A stretch of DNA of 6,201 bases, from positions 1 to 6,201 of the forward strand of contig JAQUEL010000095.1 in assembly GCA_028685295.1 (NCBI GenBank), read 5' to 3'. The DNA is from a bacterium. GTDB lineage: Bacteria > UBP13 > UBA5359. A program made the position numbers and the translations under genes. A model generated the notes under the pieces. The model made no database searches. It was not told where the DNA came from and saw nothing but the letters and a program-made list of their open reading frames with translations. Each line of letters starts with the position of its first letter. The first letter of the stretch is position 1. Shown one piece after another: positions 1-6,000 of this stretch.

Positions 1-335
1 CCGGATTTCATCTCAAAAAACTCCCCACTTTGCAAGGCATGCAACCCAACAATGAAAAGAACAGCACCACCGGCCAGTTGCAGCGAATAAAGCTCAATCT
101 GAAAAAGATTACGCACAATGAACGTTCCCGCCAAAGCAAAGACCACCAGCGTAACCAACCCGATTAGATTGGATCGTAAGGCCAGTCGCCGTAGCTCAGA
201 GCGGTTCATAGAATCTCGAAGTGAGAAACAGATACCTATCTTGCTGACAGGATTGATGAGTACTATAAAGAGGAGCAAGGTGCGAAAGACTTCATTCGTG
301 AAGCCTTCGCCGGCCAATGATGCTAAAGCAAACAT
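1..335 (-). CDS. MarC-family integral membrane protein, N-terminal part (cut by window edge)
   Basis: Reading the minus strand from the ATG at 335 gives 111 codons open to the window edge, with an in-frame TAG four codons upstream, so the N-terminus is complete and the C-terminus is missing. The sequence fits the MarC (UPF0056) family of multi-pass inner-membrane proteins. A first hydrophobic segment (about residues 17-36) contains LFIVLINPVSKIG, matching the family's 'xxxxNPIGalP' region. A basic loop with the SELRRLALRSN stretch (47-56) follows, then a second membrane segment (57-74) and a third starting with LAGGAVLFIVGL (87-98), the family's AGG-LLF-iG motif. The second proline of the usual N-terminal motif is absent here (KIGICF), so this is a divergent member. 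The function of the family is unsettled; it was once linked to multiple antibiotic resistance, but that link was not upheld. It lies 54 bases after murF-alr on the same strand. The Shine-Dalgarno is weak and distant (AGGG, 12 bases from ATG). Confidence 0.82.
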   Translation of the reverse strand, partial: MFALASLAGEGFTNEVFRTLLLFIVLINPVSKIGICFSLRDSMNRSELRRLALRSNLIGLVTLVVFALAGTFIVRNLFQIELYSLQLAGGAVLFIVGLHALQSGEFFEMKS

Positions 336-341
336 GAATAT

Positions 342-370
342 ATTCTACCCTTATTATCTTACGCTGACAA
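342..370 (-). promoter_or_regulatory. Candidate sigma-70/A promoter for marC, possibly leaderless
   Basis: On the minus strand TTGTCA (365-370) is followed by exactly 17 bases and TAGAAT (342-347). These match the -35 and -10 consensus at five of six positions each. The -10 box ends only 6 bases before the marC ATG (333-335), so the predicted transcription start falls on or next to the A of the start codon. That would give a leaderless mRNA, in keeping with the lack of a good Shine-Dalgarno at the usual distance. Promoter function is inferred from hexamers only; marC could also be read from the upstream operon, since no terminator is visible after murF-alr. Confidence 0.5.
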
Positions 371-389
371 GTAACATAAACCCGCAAAT

Positions 390-2900
390 CTATTTTCCTA
401 CAAAGATGCGTTGAACACGGGGACCGAGCCTGGCCAAAAGTTCGTAAACTATGGTATCGGAGAGATCCGCGGCAATTTCCGGACGCAAAGAGTAGCCGTT
501 ATGTTTGCCGTATATGAGAACATCCGAGCCTATGCGAACATTATCTATGCCGTTGATATCTACCATGGCTGAATCCATGGAGATTCGGCCTATCAGATCG
601 GCTTTCTTCCCGTTTACCAAAACATACCCTCTGTTTGATAGATTAAGCGGTAATCCGTCATGGTATCCCATTGGAATGGCTCCGATGGTGAATCCATCAT
701 ATGGCACAACAAAGGTACTGCTGTAACCGATTCTGTCGCCGCTCCTATATTTACGAATATCTGCTATTCGGCTAAGTAATGTTACGGCTGAATTCAGTTT
801 TAGCTGCTCTTCCATCGCCGGTTCCGGATAAAGACCGTAAAGTCCTAACCCAATACGGACCATATCGAAGTGTGCTTCTGAAAAACGAATGGTGCCGGCA
901 GTGGCGGCTGCATGGCAGGTAAGATCTGTCAGGCCCAGCTCGTACATTTGAGCTGCAGCTCTCTCAAAGCGTCGGATCTGAGTGCGGGTGAATTCATCTT
1001 CAGCGGGATCATCGGCACAGGCAAAATGCGTTGCCAGACCGGTAATTCGCAAATTACGATGCAACATAACCTCTTTTGCAAAAGCTAAAAGCTCTTCAGG
1101 CTTGATTCCCAGGCGCCCCATGCCGGTATCTACTTTCAGATGAACATCTATCTTTTGCCCGCTCTCTTTTGCGGCTTCTGCCAATGACGTTACCAATTCG
1201 GCCGAGTAAATTACCGGAGTCAGTTGGTGCCTGACGGCTTTATATACCTCATCTTGCGTACACAGCATCACCAGTATGGGCAGGTCCACTCCGGCGGTTC
1301 TAAGGGTCATGCCTTCATCAGCTGTAGATACGCCCAGCAGATCAAGGCCCAATTCCTGTAATTCACGAGAGAGGCTTATCAAATCACTGCCGTATGCCAT
1401 AGCCTTGACCATTCCAAGGATTTTACATTTAGGCCCCACCAGACGACGAAATTGAGCTATATTCTCTGCTAAAGCCTCGACATCGACAATTAACCGATTG
1501 GAGGCCATGGCATCGACGATCTCACGTGCAACTCTATCTATGCCGGCACTGCTTGCACCTTTGAAAAGGACTTTATCACTATTATGCAGATACGGCCTTA
1601 GATCGTTTGCCAGCTTATCTGTACCTTGATAGCGCAACACACGGCCTTCAGGATAAAGAGCTTTATAGGCTTCTTCAGTAGCATCAAGCTCCTTCCCTCC
1701 TACCAACACCAATACCTCTACGCCATATCGGGCAGCCATTTCGCCTATATGGTAATGCTCGCTCTGCTCCAGTTGACCAAGATGCTGCATGCCTCCGAAG
1801 ACGAAGATGCTGCGATCGCCCTGACATGTTAAATGCGACAGGGAGCGCAGTGCCGATTGTACTGAGATAGGATCGGCGCTGCACGAGTCATTAATGAGTG
1901 TTATGCCTGCCGGAGAGCGCCATATTTCCATTCTGGTATGGGCCGGTTCGTGAGACTGCAGGGCTCGGACAACATCACCTTCTTCGGCGCCTAATAAAAA
2001 GGCGGCGCATATTGCGGCCTCTATATCTGTTACTATTTCTGCAGAGAAGGTTCGGATCAAAACATTATGAACGCTGCCGGAAGGAAACCTGATATCCAAT
2101 ATCGTACCATTGACGGCGTTTTTTCGGTCATAAATAAATGGTAGCTTGCTATTTTCGCTGCCGTAGCGGTATATTTTACATTGCAGACCGCCGAGGAATT
2201 CATCTGCATAGCAACAATCATGCGGAATCAGCACCCAGCCGTCGGAACTGATATTTTTAAAGAGCTCCAGCTTCTCCCGAGCAATATTCTTACGTGTGCC
2301 GAAACCTGCTATATGTGCCATGCCCACGTTGGTCAGAATGCCGCAATCCGGCTTCAATATCTCTTCCAGAGCGGACATCTCGCCAGGCTGAGAAATGCCG
2401 GCTTCAATAACCGCCATATCTATTTTGCCGGACAGGCGAAGGATGGATAAAGGAACGCCCAGTTGGCTGTTGTAGCTGCCCCGGCTTCCACCGGCCAGGC
2501 AGGAGTATTGAAGGGCTTGTATCAGCGCATCTTTCACAATCGTCTTGCCGTTGCTGCCGGTGACGGCTATCAGGCGGCCGGAAATTCTGCTTCTCCACCA
2601 GGCAGCCAGGCGCTGCAATGCCGCCAGAGTATTATTTACAACTATTACCGGCTTATCGCCGGTTTGCGCTTGGACATCTTTATAATTGGAGGAAATAACG
2701 ACAACAACAGCCCCGTTCCGGAAAGCATCTTCAACGAAATCATGGCCATCAGTATAGCTGCCCTGGAGAGAAAAGAATACGGCGCGGTTGCCTATCCGCC
2801 TGGAATCAATGGTTACGGTTTGTACCTTTTCATCGGTAAATATGCCCAGCAATTTGCCTTCAATGATATCCGCCAATTCGGTCAAAGAGATTGAATCCAC
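390..2900 (-). CDS. Bifunctional MurF-Alr: UDP-MurNAc-tripeptide:D-Ala-D-Ala ligase fused to alanine racemase
   Basis: This 836-residue cytoplasmic protein joins two complete peptidoglycan-precursor enzymes. Residues 1 to about 465 (DNA about 1505-2900) are MurF, which adds D-Ala-D-Ala to the UDP-MurNAc tripeptide using ATP. Visible are the DSR and DGH substrate-binding region (32-34, 51-53), the P-loop TGSNGKTIVK (114-123), SYNSQLGVP (142-150), EAGISQPGE (166-174), TNVGMAH (190-196), the REK lysine K210, and NDSCSADP (337-344). Residues about 467-836 (DNA about 390-1504) are a PLP fold-type III alanine racemase. Visible are the PLP lysine K499 in VKAMAYGS, H625 in THFA, R682 in RIGLGLYG, the catalytic tyrosine Y726 in RIGYSSTF, SMDSAMVD (774-781) and YELLARLGPRV (819-829). 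Both halves are close to stand-alone length, with no long linker. GKTIVK, YNSQ-GVP and VKAxAYGS are, from memory, marks of the MurF-Alr fusion class of Bacteroidota. The start is GTG at 2900, 12 bases after pfkB; AGGTGAGG lies 10 bases upstream. The usual MurF KGSR near the ligase end reads KGAS (447-450). Confidence 0.95.
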   Translation of the reverse strand: MDSISLTELADIIEGKLLGIFTDEKVQTVTIDSRRIGNRAVFFSLQGSYTDGHDFVEDAFRNGAVVVVISSNYKDVQAQTGDKPVIVVNNTLAALQRLAAWWRSRISGRLIAVTGSNGKTIVKDALIQALQYSCLAGGSRGSYNSQLGVPLSILRLSGKIDMAVIEAGISQPGEMSALEEILKPDCGILTNVGMAHIAGFGTRKNIAREKLELFKNISSDGWVLIPHDCCYADEFLGGLQCKIYRYGSENSKLPFIYDRKNAVNGTILDIRFPSGSVHNVLIRTFSAEIVTDIEAAICAAFLLGAEEGDVVRALQSHEPAHTRMEIWRSPAGITLINDSCSADPISVQSALRSLSHLTCQGDRSIFVFGGMQHLGQLEQSEHYHIGEMAARYGVEVLVLVGGKELDATEEAYKALYPEGRVLRYQGTDKLANDLRPYLHNSDKVLFKGASSAGIDRVAREIVDAMASNRLIVDVEALAENIAQFRRLVGPKCKILGMVKAMAYGSDLISLSRELQELGLDLLGVSTADEGMTLRTAGVDLPILVMLCTQDEVYKAVRHQLTPVIYSAELVTSLAEAAKESGQKIDVHLKVDTGMGRLGIKPEELLAFAKEVMLHRNLRITGLATHFACADDPAEDEFTRTQIRRFERAAAQMYELGLTDLTCHAAATAGTIRFSEAHFDMVRIGLGLYGLYPEPAMEEQLKLNSAVTLLSRIADIRKYRSGDRIGYSSTFVVPYDGFTIGAIPMGYHDGLPLNLSNRGYVLVNGKKADLIGRISMDSAMVDINGIDNVRIGSDVLIYGKHNGYSLRPEIAADLSDTIVYELLARLGPRVQRIFVGK

Positions 2901-2910
2901 AACAACAAAG

Positions 2911-2918
2911 CCTCACCT
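2911..2918 (-). promoter_or_regulatory. Ribosome binding site supporting the GTG start of murF-alr
   Basis: AGGTGAGG lies 10 bases before the GTG at 2900 and contains the TGA stop codon of the kinase gene (2913-2915). There is no ATG between that stop and the GTG, and the next in-frame ATG is far inside the ligase domain, so this site decides the start. The arrangement suggests translational coupling between the kinase and MurF-Alr. Confidence 0.6.
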
Positions 2919-3896
2919 TTCAAATATAGTTCCATTTGTAAGCGCCTCTACTTCACCTTTGGTAGGCAATGATGGAATTACGCCACGTTCAGTGGTCACC
3001 AGCGCACCGACAGCGTTGGCTAGACGCAGTATTTTATAGTAATCCTCTTTATCCAGATCGCATATGGCTCTACTCTGTTTTACAAAGGGTAAGAGACCGG
3101 CCAAAACACCAGCGGCAAAGGCATCGCCTGCGCCGGTGGTATCAACCACATCCACTTTGAAACCGGGAACCTGCCCGCTGACGGCGACCGTCCTGTAGTA
3201 ACTTCCAGCTGCGCCCAGGGTAACCGTTACCAGACTTACGCCCATATCCAGGATAAGGCTGCATCCCTTATCCATATCATCCGTACCTGTTATGAAAGCC
3301 AGCTCCTCTGTGCTTACTTTAACAATATCCGTACCTTCCAGAGCTGCTCTTACACCCTTCCTGGCCGTTTCTGGGTCAGGCCATAAGGAGAGCCTGATAT
3401 TTGGATCATAAGATATTACGGCGCCAGCGGAAGCCGCTATCCGGCGAGCAATAATAGTAGCTGTGCGGTTAGGTTCGCTTATAAGCGATATGGATCCGTG
3501 ATGAAATATTCTGCAGTCGATGAGATAATCAGTATCTATATCGCTCTCGGATAAAAACATATCCGCACCGGGATCTCTATAAAAAATGAAATCCCTTTCA
3601 CCATTATTCATCAAAGAGACAAAGGCCAGTGTCGTATGCGCGCCTGTTTCCGATAGCATGCAGGTGGTATCTACGCCTTCATCAGAGAGTGTGTGAAATA
3701 GAAATTCTCCAAACGGATCTGCTCCTACCTTGCCGATGAAACCGGCGCTGTTTCCCAACCTGGACAGAGCCACGGCAACATTGGCAGGCGCTCCGCCTGC
3801 AGCACGAAGGAATTTTGGAGCTTCTTCTAAAGAGACTCCTGATTTAGTGGACACAAGATCTATCAGCGCTTCACCCAACGTTACTATATCCGGCAT
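2913..3896 (-). CDS. PfkB-family carbohydrate kinase, fructokinase-like
   Basis: This 327-residue cytoplasmic ribokinase-fold enzyme phosphorylates a sugar or sugar acid with ATP. Its length is typical of the family. The N-terminal signature is present as GGAPANVAVALSRLG (34-48) followed by GKVGADPFG (55-63). The C-terminal signature DTTGAGDAFAAG (252-263) contains the catalytic base D258 and the GAGD anion hole. The substrate-side stretch YDPNIRLSLWPD (163-174) and the late ERGVIPSLP (303-311) resemble bacterial fructokinases, so fructose to fructose-6-phosphate is the best guess. 2-keto-3-deoxygluconate or another sugar cannot be excluded, because substrate specificity in this family is poorly predicted by motif. 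The start is ATG at 3896 with a strong GGGGAGGG (3903-3910) six bases upstream. It follows the flavoprotein gene after 98 bases and precedes murF-alr by 12. No transporter or regulator in the window points to its sugar. Confidence 0.9.
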   Translation of the reverse strand: MPDIVTLGEALIDLVSTKSGVSLEEAPKFLRAAGGAPANVAVALSRLGNSAGFIGKVGADPFGEFLFHTLSDEGVDTTCMLSETGAHTTLAFVSLMNNGERDFIFYRDPGADMFLSESDIDTDYLIDCRIFHHGSISLISEPNRTATIIARRIAASAGAVISYDPNIRLSLWPDPETARKGVRAALEGTDIVKVSTEELAFITGTDDMDKGCSLILDMGVSLVTVTLGAAGSYYRTVAVSGQVPGFKVDVVDTTGAGDAFAAGVLAGLLPFVKQSRAICDLDKEDYYKILRLANAVGALVTTERGVIPSLPTKGEVEALTNGTIFER

Positions 3897-3902
3897 GTCT
3901 GT

Positions 3903-3910
3903 CCCTCCCC
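3903..3910 (-). promoter_or_regulatory. Strong ribosome binding site of the PfkB kinase gene
   Basis: GGGGAGGG lies six bases before the ATG at 3896. It fixes the kinase start and is one of three strong Shine-Dalgarno sites in the window that argue against a Bacteroidota host. Confidence 0.65.
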
Positions 3911-3986
3911 TAATAGATTTTTAGCCTGCCCGGCATTTAGTAATATTACCAAAGATTGCGTTCTTCTCATTCTCCTTAAAGCTAAA

Positions 3987-4008
3987 CCGCTTCATTAAGC
4001 CGAAGCGG
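3987..4008 (-). terminator. Hairpin over the flavoprotein stop codon; weak terminator or processing site
   Basis: CCGCTTC (4002-4008 on the minus strand) and GAAGCGG (3987-3993) form a perfect 7-base-pair GC-rich stem with an 8-base loop. The loop contains the TAA stop (3995-3997) of the flavoprotein gene. The stem is followed by TTTAGCTTTAAGG, a poor and interrupted T tract, so full intrinsic termination is doubtful. It may attenuate transcription into the kinase gene or protect an mRNA 3' end. I saw no convincing promoter between it and the kinase start, so partial read-through is the simplest reading. Confidence 0.35.
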
Positions 4009-5233
4009 CGGATATACCCGCCAGATAGCCTGTTGAAAAAGCTGCTTGAAGATTGTAACCGCCGGTAGGACCGTCGATATCGATAATTTCGCCGGCAAAA
4101 AAAAGACCCGGCAAGAGGCGTGATCCCATTGTTAAAGGATCTATTTCTCTTGTCGATATGCCACCGGCTGTCACAATAGCTTCTGCAAGAGGCCGTGCGG
4201 ATGAAATAGCAAAGGATAAGTCTTTTAATTTGCTTACTAACCGGCACCTCTCTTCTATATCTATATGGCTGATCACCTTATTTGCATCAAGTCGGCAGAG
4301 CATTAAAAATAGCGGCGCCAGCCTGGCGGGCAGAAGTGTTCTCAAATAATTCTTTATTGTCTGCCGCCCCACCATTTCCCTGATAAGCCTCTGCTGCAGC
4401 TCCTGCTCGGATATAGCCGGTTTAAGATCAATGGAGATCACGACATTCCGTCGTTCTGCTAACAGAGGCACCGCCAGCCGTGATAAGGTCAGAATGATAG
4501 GGCCGGAGAGTCCGTCAGAAGTAAAAACCATCTCGCCGGTTTCAGAAGCAAGGGTACGGTCGTCAGATATTACAGTGGCTCTTACGTTACGAAGACTGAT
4601 CCCCTCAAGCTTTGCGACAAAGCCTTCCTTTACGACCAGCGGAACTAATGAAGGGAGAGGCGTTACTACGGTATGACCTGCTGATGCGGCCAGGCGGTAA
4701 CCATCACCCGTCGATCCTGTTCGGGGATATGATGCTCCGCCGGTAGCCAGAATAATCTTATCAGCCTCTATGGTGCCACCGGTTATCTTAACACCGGCCA
4801 ATGCAGATTGATGCATTAACAGACCGGTACAACGGGTTCCCGTTCTAATCTCCACTCCGGCGCTTTTTACCCAGGAGAGCAATGCTAAGAGAACGTCGGC
4901 AGCTCGGTCAGAAAAGGGGAAAAGCCTCCCGCCTCTCTCCACCTTTACCTGAACACCATTATCTGTGAGAATTTCAACAAGGTCCTCTCTAAAGAACCTG
5001 GAGAAGGCTCTGTAAAGAAAACGTCCATCCGGGGCGAAAGCTTGTACAAATTCCTTTATAGAGGCGGTATTGGAAATATTGCACCTTCCCTTGCCGGTAA
5101 TGAGCAACTTTACGCCGGGAGCTGAATTACGCTCTATAATACGGACAGAGGCCCCTATTCGGGCCGCACTGCCCGCTGCCAGAAGGCCTGCTGGTCCGGC
5201 ACCGACAACTACTACTCTCATAGGCCGCTTCAT
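3995..5233 (-). CDS. BaiN/HI0933-family NAD(P)/FAD-dependent oxidoreductase
   Basis: This 412-residue flavoprotein fits the HI0933/YhiN (TIGR00275-type) family of cytoplasmic FAD enzymes, at the usual length of about 400. It opens with the Rossmann motif GAGPAG (11-16) and the acidic ribose-binding residue E34. The family signature KLLITGKGRCNISN follows (42-55). Further marks are RLFPFSDRA (103-111), LATGGASYP (162-170) with GSTGDGY (173-179), TSDGLSGP (238-245), and the C-terminal TMGSRLLPGLFFAGE (368-382) with TGGYNLQ (390-396), which closes the FAD site. The physiological substrate of most members is unknown; BaiN of Clostridium scindens was proposed to act in bile-acid dehydroxylation, but nothing here supports that role. 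The ATG at 5233 overlaps the TGA of the lipoprotein gene (ATGA), implying translational coupling, and no clear Shine-Dalgarno precedes it. A second ATG four codons on (5221) could also serve, because the FAD motif begins after it. Confidence 0.9.
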   Translation of the reverse strand: MKRPMRVVVVGAGPAGLLAAGSAARIGASVRIIERNSAPGVKLLITGKGRCNISNTASIKEFVQAFAPDGRFLYRAFSRFFREDLVEILTDNGVQVKVERGGRLFPFSDRAADVLLALLSWVKSAGVEIRTGTRCTGLLMHQSALAGVKITGGTIEADKIILATGGASYPRTGSTGDGYRLAASAGHTVVTPLPSLVPLVVKEGFVAKLEGISLRNVRATVISDDRTLASETGEMVFTSDGLSGPIILTLSRLAVPLLAERRNVVISIDLKPAISEQELQQRLIREMVGRQTIKNYLRTLLPARLAPLFLMLCRLDANKVISHIDIEERCRLVSKLKDLSFAISSARPLAEAIVTAGGISTREIDPLTMGSRLLPGLFFAGEIIDIDGPTGGYNLQAAFSTGYLAGISAASA

Positions 5234-5904
5234 TTGAATAGTGATGCCGGCGGTCTGGCCACGGCCTTGAGCCTCAAATATCCGTTAGATACGCTGATAT
5301 TTGTTATGCTCATCGGGAAGGCAAACTTGGACAGGTCCAGTACCGGATTGATGCTATCCAGCAAACGTCTAACGGATCTATCATCGCCATACGCTTTGCT
5401 TGGCACCAAAACAAGAGAGTTTTCTCTATCAACAGCCAACCTGCCTATAATGGTTTGATTCTCACCGTTATGGCGCATCCTAAGTGTAACCCGATCAGCA
5501 TCCAGATTTATCGCCAGGCCGGATAGATCTCTTTTTTCACGGCGAGCAAAAGCATTGAGAGCCGCTTGATCTATATCCATCCGGATATAGGATTTGCCTA
5601 CGGAGGATAGCTTGCGGCCGGAGATATTATAGCGGATATCGTTGATATCTATACATACATAATCAGCTATTAGATCCCCCGCAATATTTACTCTTTTCCC
5701 CGTTACCGTAAGCCTGTCAACCTTTCCTTGCGCCAGCTTATACTGCGGAGTACTTTCCAGTTTTACATCGTATGAAGCGGCTTTACCTACTTTCTCCTGT
5801 AATTCCTGCTTCAGTCTGCCCTCCACTATTTTCTGGGCGTTAGCGCATCCTGTCAGCATAATGGCAATCGCAGCCAGCAGCAGTGACAGCCTTGCTCTGA
5901 ACAT
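5230..5904 (-). CDS. DUF2993 (LmeA-like) lipoprotein
   Basis: This 224-residue protein begins with a short basic N-terminus, a hydrophobic core, and the lipobox LTGC, with the lipidated cysteine at residue 20. It should be exported and anchored to the outer face of the cytoplasmic membrane. The rest resembles DUF2993/LmeA proteins: an N-terminal helix rich in charged residues (about 23-41), a strand with the KLESTPQYKLAQGKVDRLTV pattern (48-67), repeated beta strands with DINDIRYN (106-113), and a C-terminal SITNISVSNGYLRLKA (199-214). Mycobacterial LmeA binds phospholipids and affects lipomannan elongation; the role of clostridial-type relatives is unknown, so only a phospholipid-binding or envelope role is inferred. 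The ATG at 5904 is supported by AAAGGAGT nine bases upstream. It is the first gene of the probable operon and overlaps the flavoprotein gene by four bases. Family assignment rests on overall pattern and is less certain than for its neighbours. Confidence 0.75.
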   Translation of the reverse strand: MFRARLSLLLAAIAIMLTGCANAQKIVEGRLKQELQEKVGKAASYDVKLESTPQYKLAQGKVDRLTVTGKRVNIAGDLIADYVCIDINDIRYNISGRKLSSVGKSYIRMDIDQAALNAFARREKRDLSGLAINLDADRVTLRMRHNGENQTIIGRLAVDRENSLVLVPSKAYGDDRSVRRLLDSINPVLDLSKFAFPMSITNISVSNGYLRLKAVARPPASLFK

Positions 5905-5912
5905 GGCGTTTC

Positions 5913-5920
5913 ACTCCTTT
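5913..5920 (-). promoter_or_regulatory. Strong ribosome binding site of the lipoprotein gene
   Basis: AAAGGAGT lies eight bases before the ATG at 5904 and nearly matches the anti-Shine-Dalgarno complement. It decides the lipoprotein start. Confidence 0.7.
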
Positions 5921-5961
5921 GTAATCACCGTCACTTTATTACAGAGACATAGCTAAATATT

Positions 5962-5990
5962 ATCATAATCAGCAAGCTTTGCCTATACAA
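5962..5990 (-). promoter_or_regulatory. Candidate sigma-70/A promoter for the lipoprotein-flavoprotein-kinase-murF-alr operon
   Basis: On the minus strand TTGTAT (5985-5990) is followed by 17 bases and TATGAT (5962-5967). The -10 box matches consensus at five of six positions and the -35 at three. The expected start near 5955 gives a leader of about 50 bases ending in a strong Shine-Dalgarno. The -35 box sits about ten bases from the inferred edge of the insertion sequence. No other promoter is apparent down to marC, so it may drive all four genes. Confidence 0.45.
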
Positions 5991-6000
5991 GCATAAAGAA

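Noticed and set aside
118-414. 98-residue plus-strand open frame
   Set aside because: It is antisense to marC and its promoter region, has low-complexity basic composition, and resembles no family; the minus-strand frame carries the MarC motifs.
2463-2894. 143-residue plus-strand open frame opposite the N-terminus of MurF
   Set aside because: It lies wholly antisense to the P-loop and DSR region of a clear MurF, with no Shine-Dalgarno or recognisable domain.
2900-2915. TGA recoded as a sense codon, fusing kinase and MurF-Alr
   Set aside because: The lipoprotein gene also ends at a TGA placed in a normal ATGA overlap, and murF-alr has its own Shine-Dalgarno and start, so the standard code explains the layout.
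3888-3974. Possible 28-codon minus-strand peptide starting just after AAGGAG in the flavoprotein-kinase gap
   Set aside because: The AAGGAG is only about one base from the ATG, too close for initiation; the frame runs over the kinase start and matches nothing known.
3921-4247. 108-residue minus-strand frame overlapping the end of the flavoprotein gene
   Set aside because: It is an out-of-frame reading of the FAD-closing C-terminal region, rich in R, S, Y and C as expected of a shadow frame.
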